DNA from: TWA4 sp051879215
GTDB lineage: Bacteria > Bacillota > Clostridia > Lachnospirales > Lachnospiraceae
Direction: 5' to 3'
DNA length: 44,937 nt
NCBI GenBank assembly: GCA_051879215.1
Contig: JBJELP010000088.1
Location: 1-44,937 of the forward strand
The notes under the pieces were generated by a model. The model was given only the letters and a program-made list of their open reading frames with translations, ran no database searches and was not told where the DNA came from. This document shows positions 32,030-38,365 of the stretch, one piece after another. A program made the translations under genes and the position numbers. Numbering within the stretch: position 1 is the first letter of the stretch; each line of letters starts with the position of its first letter.

Positions 32030-33658
32030 TTAATCTTCAAAAGGAACAACCGCTCCATCATAAGTATTGGTAATATACTGTTTGATTTCATCGGATTTCA
32101 ATACTTCAGCAAGTGCCTGAATGCCTTCATTATTCTCGTTTCCTTCTTTTACAACAAGTACATTCACGTATGTCTGTGCTGCAACAGAATCGCTTTTTTC
32201 ATATGCAACTGCATCATGAGCAACCGAGAAGCCGGCTTCAAGAGCATAGTTGCCGTTTAATACTACAAAGGCAACCTCATCTTTCACTCTGGATACCTGA
32301 GCAGCTTCAAGCTCCTGAATCTTGATATTTTTCGGGTTCTCTTCGATATCTTTTACGGTTGCCAAAAGACCTGCACCATCTTTCAGTTTAATGATTCCAT
32401 TATCCTGCAGCAGAAGAAGTGCTCTTGCTTCATTGGTTGTATCGTTCGGTACTGCGATTACATCACCGTCACCAAGCTCTGAAAGATCTGATTTTGTTCC
32501 CGGATAAATACCGAAGGGTTCGTAGTGGATTCCTGCAACAGAAACAAGAGAAGTACCATTCTCTTCATTGAAATTGTCAAGATAGGGAACATGCTGGAAA
32601 TAGTTTGCATCGATGTCTCCGCCGTCCACTACAAGATTAGGCTGAACGTAATCTTCAAACTCGGTAACTTCAAGTGTCCATCCCTGCGCAGCCAGAATCT
32701 TTGCAGCCTGTGCCAGAATTTCAGCATGTGGAGTCGGTGATGCTGCTACTGTAATTGTTCCTTTGCTTTCTGCCGGTGCAGCTGCTGCAGCGCCGCCTTC
32801 TACAACCAGGGTATCTTCATATTCTTTTCCGTAAGTATCAAGTAAGGTTGCTTCGTAATCTGCATGGAAGAAGTTTTCTTCACCAAGAGCGACAATTTCA
32901 TCATTCAACCATTTCAGCAGGCTTTCATTTCCTTTGGTAACTGCAGGAGCAATGGTATCGGCACTGCCAAGAGAAGGAATTCCGACGGTATAACCGGGAT
33001 TTTCAATGGCAAATGCAATAACTTCGGTATTGTCGTTTGCCCATGCAACGCCATTACCATTTTCAAATGCGGTTTTTGCTTCAGCATAAGCATCATACTT
33101 CTGCAGCTTGATATCCGGATAATTTTTTTCCAGATAGGTTTCTGCAGTTGTTCCGGAGATTACAATCACTTCATCATCTGCGCCGATTCCGTCAAGGCTG
33201 GTAATCACTGCATTATCCGGAGAAACAACACCAAGAGCAACATTCATGTAAGGAAGAGCAAAGTCAACTTCCTCTGCACGTTCTTCAGTTACCGTGAAAT
33301 TTGCCAGAATAATATCCACCTTTCCGGTCTGAAGATATTCAATACGATTTGCCGCTTCGGTTGATATGTAGTTGATTTTTACACCCAGATCTTCACCGAT
33401 ACGATTACCAAAGTAGACATCATAGCCCTGATATTCACCGTTTTCATCAACATAACCGAATGGGCTCTTATCGGAGAACACGCCTATGTTGATCTCACCG
33501 CTTTCTTTGATCTCATCGACAGTACGATAGACCACATTTTCAGAGGAATTATCCTTCGGAGATTCCGTATCCTTCTTTGCTCCGCAGCCTGCAAGAGAAG
33601 AAGTTGCAAGTGTCAAACCAAGGAGCGCAGCTCCAATTCTTTTCAAGTACTTTTTCAT
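32030..33658 (-). CDS. metQ: Dual substrate-binding lipoprotein: SBP_bac_3 plus NlpA/MetQ domains
   Basis: The 542-residue lipoprotein has a lipobox ending at Cys25 (SSLAGCG). Residues about 45-285 form a family 3 amino-acid-binding domain (INIGVFSDKSPFGYVDENGEYQGYDVYFGNRI; FTVTEERAEEVDFALPYMNVALG), the class that includes cystine binders. An Ala-rich hinge follows (AAAAPAES, about 290-297). Residues about 299-542 form an NlpA/MetQ domain (ITVAASPTPHAEIL; VDGGDIDANYFQHVPYLDNF; IAVPNDTTNEARALLLLQ). So one permease may serve two binding domains. The start is firm (AGAGGTAG site). It is preceded by a leader of about 290 nt with a Cys-rich peptide, a terminator and a good promoter. The metQ symbol refers only to the second domain. 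Confidence 0.9.
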   Translation of the reverse strand: MKKYLKRIGAALLGLTLATSSLAGCGAKKDTESPKDNSSENVVYRTVDEIKESGEINIGVFSDKSPFGYVDENGEYQGYDVYFGNRIGEDLGVKINYISTEAANRIEYLQTGKVDIILANFTVTEERAEEVDFALPYMNVALGVVSPDNAVITSLDGIGADDEVIVISGTTAETYLEKNYPDIKLQKYDAYAEAKTAFENGNGVAWANDNTEVIAFAIENPGYTVGIPSLGSADTIAPAVTKGNESLLKWLNDEIVALGEENFFHADYEATLLDTYGKEYEDTLVVEGGAAAAAPAESKGTITVAASPTPHAEILAQAAKILAAQGWTLEVTEFEDYVQPNLVVDGGDIDANYFQHVPYLDNFNEENGTSLVSVAGIHYEPFGIYPGTKSDLSELGDGDVIAVPNDTTNEARALLLLQDNGIIKLKDGAGLLATVKDIEENPKNIKIQELEAAQVSRVKDEVAFVVLNGNYALEAGFSVAHDAVAYEKSDSVAAQTYVNVLVVKEGNENNEGIQALAEVLKSDEIKQYITNTYDGAVVPFED

Positions 33659-33720
33659 AATTTCTACCTCTTTTCATATTTTTCATCCGACCAGTTCGAA
33701 CCATGTAAGGAATCTGAGCA

Positions 33721-33853
33721 CAAAAAAACCGGGGCTTCCAGCAAGCTCCCGGGCAAATGGCACTTATCACATTTCACATGAATCGTGAAACATCATGCAT
33801 CGGTGCAGTACAAAGCAGACGAATGCACCTGGCCACATGGATATGCCCGGGAG
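33721..33853 (-). promoter_or_regulatory. Terminator/antiterminator leader of the metQ-metN-metI operon
   Basis: On the minus strand CCGGG-A-GCTT pairs with AAGCCCCGG, followed by TTTTTTT (plus 33721-33751): an intrinsic terminator about 60 nt before metQ. The 5' arm of this stem lies within GCCCGGGAG (33746-33754), which is also perfectly complementary to CTCCCGGGC at 33845-33853. The two pairings exclude each other. Between them lie two more hairpins (GGTGCA/TGCACC and TTTCAC/GTGAAA). No S-box or T-box motif was recognised. The upper arm begins 12 nt after three consecutive Cys codons of a leader peptide. Confidence 0.75.
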
Positions 33854-33909
33854 AACAACATTCGACAACAACACATGACAAATTCACAAGAAGTATTTGT
33901 TCTATACAT
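33793..33909 (-). CDS. Cys-rich leader peptide (38 aa) with Cys-Cys-Cys
   Basis: ATG at 33909 opens a 38-codon frame. It reads MYRTNTSCEFVMCCCRMLFS, then RAYPCGQVHSSALYCTDA, and ends at TGA 33793-33795. Six Cys occur in 38 residues. Three TGT codons are consecutive at 33873-33865. AAGGAGAGG lies 6-9 nt before the ATG. A ribosome halted at any of the three Cys codons would leave the antiterminator arm at 33845-33853 just free, which fits classical attenuation when Cys-tRNA is scarce. A second start at 33914 in another frame is also Cys-rich but has poorer spacing. It is a regulatory peptide; no other role is assumed. Confidence 0.65.
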   Translation of the reverse strand: MYRTNTSCEFVMCCCRMLFSRAYPCGQVHSSALYCTDA

Positions 33910-33955
33910 TGCATTCCTCTCCTTTCCTGTTTGGTTGCTCAAATTCGATGTCATT

Positions 33956-33995
33956 ACTATAAACCTATTTCCCTACTTTGTCAATAGGTTTATAG
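33956..33995 (-). promoter_or_regulatory. Promoter of the metQ operon with overlapping inverted repeat
   Basis: On the minus strand TTGACA (33984-33979), a 17-nt spacer and TATAGT (33961-33956) form a near-consensus promoter, with transcription starting near 33949. CTATAAACCTAT (33957-33968) and ATAGGTTTATAG (33984-33995) are perfect complements that embrace the spacer and overlap both hexamers, as an operator would. It also follows pdxT, but no T run supports a terminator. Confidence 0.75.
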
Positions 33996-34006
33996 AATTT
34001 ATTTTT

Positions 34007-34594
34007 TCACCTGAATTCAGTTGTTACCCTCTTCTTGCAAATCAATTGAAGAAATTTTTCATGTATTCTGCTGTCAGTTGTCATCTCAGGATGAAATGCA
34101 AGTCCAATCTGATTTTTATATTGTACACCGACTATGTGACCATCTACAGTTGAAAGAATATTTACATTGGAATTAACCGACGTAATATAAGGAGCACGGA
34201 TGAAAACCAACGGGAAGTCCATAATATCCCCGACTGATGAAAGAATTTCAAAACTGCCAAGCTGTCTTCCGTAAGCATTGCGCTTAACCACAACCGGAAG
34301 TGTTCCAAAATGGACCGTATCATCCTGTTCCAGTTTCTGTGCCAACAAAATTAAACCCGCGCAGGTTGCCAATACCGGCAGTCCATTTGAAATAGCTGTC
34401 TGGATGTCATCAAACAGCCCAAGTTTTTTAAGCAGCTGCCCCTGTACAGTGCTTTCACCACCCGGCAAAATCAAACCGTCAATGTCTCTAAAATCTTTTC
34501 GTTGACGAATCTCAACACAGTCCGCACCCAATCTTTTCAGGATACTTTCATGTTCTGCGAAAGCACCCTGAACAGCAAGTATACCTATGCGCAT
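34007..34594 (-). CDS. pdxT: PLP synthase glutaminase subunit
   Basis: This class I glutamine amidotransferase releases ammonia for PLP formation by PdxS. The 195-residue length is standard. It starts MRIGILAVQGAFAEHESIL and has the LPGGESTVQ motif. The catalytic Cys is in PVLATCAGLILLA, and the His/Glu pair in LAFHPEMTTD near the end. It overlaps pdxS by 1 nt (TAATG), so the two are coupled and form the usual 12:12 complex in the cytoplasm. The C terminus ends close to the promoter of the metQ operon. Confidence 0.97.
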   Translation of the reverse strand: MRIGILAVQGAFAEHESILKRLGADCVEIRQRKDFRDIDGLILPGGESTVQGQLLKKLGLFDDIQTAISNGLPVLATCAGLILLAQKLEQDDTVHFGTLPVVVKRNAYGRQLGSFEILSSVGDIMDFPLVFIRAPYITSVNSNVNILSTVDGHIVGVQYKNQIGLAFHPEMTTDSRIHEKFLQLICKKRVTTEFR

Positions 34595-35469
34595 TATTGT
34601 CCTCTTTCTTCCATGATAATCTTGATTTCTGCAGGATTGATTCCAACCATTGCCTCACCAAGGTTTTCTGACAATTCTGCAATCAGTTTTGCATCCTGAT
34701 AATTTGTTACGGCCTGCACAATAGCAGCTGCTCTTTTTACGGGATCACCTGACTTAAAGATGCCGCTTCCCACAAATACTCCTTCTGCACCAAGCTGCAT
34801 CATCAAAGCCGCATCCGCAGGAGTTGCAACACCACCTGCTGCAAAATTGACTACCGGCAGTTTTCCATGATCGTGGACGTATAAAAGCAGATTATACGGA
34901 ACTTGCAGCTGTTTTGCCTCCTCAAAAAGTTCATCCTGGCTAAGGGAGACAACCTTTCTGATTCCAGCGTTCATTTTTCTCATGTGTCGAACCGCCTGTA
35001 CTATATCACCGGTTCCGGGCTCACCCTTCGTGCGGATCATAGATGCTCCCTCCTGAATACGCCGAAGTGCTTCTCCCAGATCACGGGCGCCGCACACAAA
35101 AGGAACTTTGAATTGTGTCTTGTCAATATGGTAAATATCATCGGCAGGAGACAATACCTCCGATTCATCAATATAATCGATCTCGATAGCCTCCAAAATC
35201 TGTGCTTCTACAAAATGACCAATTCGGCACTTTGCCATAACAGGAATGCTTACAGCCTCCTGAATTCCCTTAATCATTTTTGGATCGCTCATTCTTGAGA
35301 TACCGCCTGCTGCACGGATATCTGCAGGAATTCTTTCCAATGCCATGACAGCACATGCACCGGCAGCTTCCGCAATCTTCGCCTGTTCCGGGGTGGTAAC
35401 GTCCATGATTACGCCGCCCTTTAGCATCTGAGCCAATCCTTTATTGAGTTCATATTGTGTCTGATCCAT
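34594..35469 (-). CDS. pdxS: PLP synthase lyase subunit
   Basis: PdxS makes pyridoxal 5'-phosphate from ribose 5-phosphate, glyceraldehyde 3-phosphate and ammonia. The 291-residue protein has the (beta/alpha)8 family sequence: KGGVIMDVTTPEQAKIAEAAGACAVMALERIPADIR, the catalytic Lys in VMAKCRIGHFVEAQ, the second Lys region in MIRTKGEPGTGDIVQAVRHMR and GVFVGSGIFKSGDP. It is coupled to pdxT and divergent from a MocR-type regulator. AGGAGGTTTC precedes the ATG. Regulation by the divergent regulator is likely. Confidence 0.98.
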   Translation of the reverse strand: MDQTQYELNKGLAQMLKGGVIMDVTTPEQAKIAEAAGACAVMALERIPADIRAAGGISRMSDPKMIKGIQEAVSIPVMAKCRIGHFVEAQILEAIEIDYIDESEVLSPADDIYHIDKTQFKVPFVCGARDLGEALRRIQEGASMIRTKGEPGTGDIVQAVRHMRKMNAGIRKVVSLSQDELFEEAKQLQVPYNLLLYVHDHGKLPVVNFAAGGVATPADAALMMQLGAEGVFVGSGIFKSGDPVKRAAAIVQAVTNYQDAKLIAELSENLGEAMVGINPAEIKIIMEERGQ

Positions 35470-35509
35470 CGATAGAAACCTCCTATTTCCTTATATTTCC
35501 GGGTGAAGT

Positions 35510-35566
35510 CTATCTATCAGATAGGCTTTATTCATCCTTGATTTTTTCTGCATCCAATCATATAAT
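35510..35566 (+). promoter_or_regulatory. pdxS/pdxR divergent control region
   Basis: CTATCT-ATC-AGATAG (35510-35524) is a perfect dyad in the pdxS leader. TTGATT (35538-35543), a 17-nt spacer and TATAAT (35561-35566) form a good plus-strand promoter for the regulator gene. The dyad is a candidate operator; PdxR proteins in other Gram-positives often use direct repeats, so this is unproven. Confidence 0.6.
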
Positions 35567-35630
35567 AAAACTGACTATAACAAAATACTCAAAAAGATAT
35601 ATTTTAACATTCCAGATTGGGGCTGATTTT

Positions 35631-37058
35631 ATGCTTACTTATGATTTCCGAAATTTGGAAGGTCCGCTGTACTTATTCGTGTATAACTGTCTGAAACAGG
35701 ATATTATCTCCGGAAAACTAAAATCTGGAGAAAAGCTGCCGTCCAAAAGGACCTTTGCAAAAAATAACGGTATTAGTACCATTACGATTCAAAATGCTTA
35801 TGACCAGTTAGCGAGTGAAGGATACATTTATACCCTGCCCAAACGCGGCTATTATGTTTCAGATATTTCAGGAACAATTTCTCCGATCATAAAGACAGGG
35901 GTTTCTTATGATATTCATGTACCAAAGGAACAAGAAGAAGTTATTTATGATCTTTCAAATAATGGAACCGATCCTGATAACTTTCCATTTTCAGTATGGG
36001 CAAAGGTTTCAAGAAATGTCATATCAAACCGAAAAGACGAGTTAATGAGAATTGCCCCTTCAGGCGGCGTCAGAGAACTGCGGGAAGCAATCGCAAATCA
36101 CTTGTGTTCCTTCCGCGGAATGATTGTTGATCCGGATCAGATCATTGTTGGGGCAGGAACAGAGTATTTATACGGAATCATAACCCAGCTTTTAGGGCGG
36201 GAGAAAACATATGCAATAGAAAATCCCGGATACAAGAAGCTGGTGAAAATCTATAATCAAAAAGAAATAGAGTGCAGATTTGCTTCAATGGACAGCAAGG
36301 GAGTCACAGTATCCGAACTGAACAGGGTCGAAGCTGATGTAGCTCATATATGTCCAAATCACCATTTCCCAACAGGTATTACGATGCCTGCAAGCAGAAG
36401 GTATGAAATTCTGGCATGGGCAAATGAAAACGGAAGAAGATACATCATAGAAGACGATTATGACAGTGAGTTTCGCGCAGAAGGGAAACCAATACCGACT
36501 CTTTTTTCCATTGATGGATGCGAAAAAGTAATTTATATTAACACATTTTCTAAATCGCTATCGCCAACAATACGTATTAGTTATATGGTTTTACCGGTTC
36601 ATTTGGCAAACCAATTTTATGAAACCATGTCCTTTTATGCCTGTACTGTTTCCAACTTTGAACAGTACACATTGGCAGAATTTATAAGGCAGGGGTATTT
36701 TGAGAAACACATCAATCGGATGCGTCTCTTTTACATGCGGCAAAGGAAACATATGATTGAAGTCATTCTAAATAGTGAATTGGGGAATTTCTGTTCAATC
36801 ATTGAGAATGATTCGGGTCTTCATTTTCTGTTAAAAGTAAACGAAGGGGTACAATTGGAAACTCTTCAGAAAATGCTGTTGGATCATGGTGTCAAAATCA
36901 ATTCACTAGCTGACTATTATTTATCTGGAGAAATACACGAAAAAAATCTATTTATTGTCAATTATTCAAGATTAAACGAAAAGACGATACAAGCGATATC
37001 CGGGATAATAGGGGAACTCTCCCGAAAAATATTACAGAGTGAAAGCTCGGTTCCATGA
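35631..37058 (+). CDS. pdxR: MocR/PdxR-type regulator (GntR HTH plus aminotransferase-like domain)
   Basis: This regulator of about 475 residues has an N-terminal GntR winged helix (YNCLKQDIISGKLKSGEKLPSKRTFAKNNGISTITIQNAYDQLASEGYIYTLPKRGYYV) and a C-terminal fold-type I aminotransferase-like domain. The PLP Lys lies in YINTFSKSLSPTIRISYMVLP, with PNHHFPTG and EDDYDSEFR motifs upstream. The start at 35631 is used because a promoter and leader lie upstream of it and the GntR domain begins there. Position opposite pdxST strongly suggests it senses PLP and controls PLP synthesis, as PdxR does in other Gram-positives. Confidence 0.9.
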   Translation: MLTYDFRNLEGPLYLFVYNCLKQDIISGKLKSGEKLPSKRTFAKNNGISTITIQNAYDQLASEGYIYTLPKRGYYVSDISGTISPIIKTGVSYDIHVPKEQEEVIYDLSNNGTDPDNFPFSVWAKVSRNVISNRKDELMRIAPSGGVRELREAIANHLCSFRGMIVDPDQIIVGAGTEYLYGIITQLLGREKTYAIENPGYKKLVKIYNQKEIECRFASMDSKGVTVSELNRVEADVAHICPNHHFPTGITMPASRRYEILAWANENGRRYIIEDDYDSEFRAEGKPIPTLFSIDGCEKVIYINTFSKSLSPTIRISYMVLPVHLANQFYETMSFYACTVSNFEQYTLAEFIRQGYFEKHINRMRLFYMRQRKHMIEVILNSELGNFCSIIENDSGLHFLLKVNEGVQLETLQKMLLDHGVKINSLADYYLSGEIHEKNLFIVNYSRLNEKTIQAISGIIGELSRKILQSESSVP

Positions 37059-37169
37059 TTTGCTGTCTTTTCACTATATACCACCTATGGTCATATAACA
37101 GCCATCTATCGGGAAACAGTAGAACAAGCAATTCGTTCGTGCGAACATCCAATTCTGAAAATCTGAAAA

Positions 37170-37443
37170 ATGGATAAAAACAGCTGAAATGATCCGGAAA
37201 AATCCAAAAGTCCCGGAACATCATCGATACAGAAGCCAGAATTGGTCAAGATAGCCGGATAAAATGCCGGAATATCCAAAAAAATAAGAAATCAGGGAAA
37301 AAATACTAAAAAATCGATTCCGGAGAAAGAAAATTGGCTAAAAGAAGCTGAAACAAGTCCAGCATATCCAAAAAGAAACAGAGCTGCTTACAAGTGATCG
37401 TTGGTTTGGATAAAAGAGCAGGATGAAGAAAAGAAATATCCAA
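37170..37443. repeat. Phased TTGG/CCAA array C (4 modules)
   Basis: Left half-sites start at 37170 (ATGG, degenerate), 37242, 37334 and 37406. CCAA starts exactly 34 bp later at 37204, 37276, 37368 and 37440. The steps are 72, 92 and 72 bp. Sequences between half-sites are unlike arrays A and B. A lone CCAA lies at 37149. The array lies in a 565-bp convergent gap between pdxR and the TetR gene and is followed by a terminator. No gene is evident. Confidence 0.85.
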
Positions 37444-37461
37444 AATGATTAAAAAGTAAAA

Positions 37462-37496
37462 GAGGGTGTCATACGACACCCTCCAATTTCTTTTAA
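37462..37496 (+). terminator. Intrinsic terminator after array C
   Basis: GAGGGTGTC (37462-37470) pairs with GACACCCTC (37475-37483) over ATAC, followed by AATTTCTTTT. It could end pdxR transcripts that run through the array, or serve the TetR side. Confidence 0.7.
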
Positions 37497-37533
37497 CTTT
37501 CGCCATACGCAGAGTTTCAATAAGCATAACTGT

Positions 37534-37623
37534 TGTTGTTTCAATCCACGCTCGGTAAGATTAACGGAGTGCGACTTGCGGTGTTTATGTCCGCGTGGAA
37601 TTGTCGTGTGAAGTGGGAGAATC
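37534..37623 (+). repeat. Dispersed repeat Q, copy 2
   Basis: About 88 bp match 6575-6664, starting GTTGTTTCAATCCACGCTC. CAATCCACGC pairs with GCGTGGAATTG across the element, with one bulge, so the closing stem is better here than in copy 1. It abuts the stop codon of the TetR gene. Confidence 0.7.
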
Positions 37624-38220
37624 CTATTTAGATTCCGACTGTTTCTTCACCGCCGCCCGGATCTGATTCAGAACCATTTCTTCTGCCATGGCAAAATACC
37701 CGTCAATGTCAAATCCTTTCTGATCCAACAGCACCTGAATGGTGGCACCTTCCAGAAGTGATACGGCAAGATAGGGAATCATTTCCTTGTTTTCTTCATC
37801 GATTTCCGGACAATATCTGATGATGACTTCCCGGATATTGTCCCGCCATTCGGTATAGGCTTCTTCAAACTGTGCTCTTACGTTTTTATCAATCTTGGAT
37901 TGTACGATAAAGTTCAGTTCGGCATAATCATACTCTTTTTTCTTGGATAAGAAATGTTTCTTCTGTTCGAAGTAAACATGAAGCTGACTTTCCAGCGTTT
38001 CCTCACTGGAAACCTTGTGTTTTTTCTGAAACTGATGGAACTCATCCAGGATATATTTCAGCAACCCCTCCATCAACAGTCCCTTGGTTTTGTAGTAATA
38101 ATGAATATTGGACTGCACCATGCCTGCCTTTTCTGCAATCAGATGCATTCTGGTTCCATTAATTGTTACCTCATTGACAACCTTCAATGCGGCTTTTAAA
38201 ATACGTTCCTCTGCTTCCAT
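37624..38220 (-). CDS. TetR family transcriptional regulator
   Basis: The 198-residue regulator has an N-terminal TetR helix-turn-helix (ERILKAALKVVNEVTINGTRMHLIAEKAGMVQSNIHYYYKTKGLLMEGLLKYI) followed by an all-helical ligand domain with FILDEFHQF-like and YDYAELNFIVQSKID stretches. AGAGG lies just before the ATG at 38220, so the 5-residue longer frame is rejected. It precedes the selenium/molybdenum-hydroxylase operon but is transcribed in the same direction and downstream of it, 145 bp after the oxidoreductase gene. The target is unknown. Confidence 0.88.
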   Translation of the reverse strand: MEAEERILKAALKVVNEVTINGTRMHLIAEKAGMVQSNIHYYYKTKGLLMEGLLKYILDEFHQFQKKHKVSSEETLESQLHVYFEQKKHFLSKKKEYDYAELNFIVQSKIDKNVRAQFEEAYTEWRDNIREVIIRYCPEIDEENKEMIPYLAVSLLEGATIQVLLDQKGFDIDGYFAMAEEMVLNQIRAAVKKQSESK

Positions 38221-38365
38221 ATAACCTCTTTGCATTTCTGTATAAGAATAACCATATTATGATACAACGGATTTATCAACTTATATTATATCAATTTGAA
38301 AATCCGTTTGCAATTATGTTATCACTATTTCAGAATTTTTTTTCAGAAAGTCCGCTTCCGGCAAA

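Noticed and set aside
33793..33914. Alternative leader frame from the ATG at 33914
   Set aside because: It is also Cys-rich, but its ATG almost touches the Shine-Dalgarno sequence. The start at 33909 has better spacing and contains the three consecutive Cys codons.
33721..33949. S-box (SAM) riboswitch or T-box in the metQ leader
   Set aside because: No S-box core and no AGGGTGGNACCGCG T-box sequence was found. A Cys-rich leader frame explains the terminator/antiterminator better.
33957..33995. The 12-bp palindrome as the pdxT terminator
   Set aside because: No T run follows it on the minus strand and it overlaps a near-consensus promoter, so an operator role fits better.
3817..37443. The phased arrays as CRISPR loci
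   Set aside because: Only short half-sites are conserved, not a 25-40-bp direct repeat. Steps vary between 52 and 93 bp and no cas gene is present.
37534..37623. Repeat Q as a CRISPR remnant
   Set aside because: Only 15-17 bases at one end resemble a type I-C repeat. There is no second repeat unit and no spacer, and the rest of the element is conserved in its own right. It is kept only as a resemblance.
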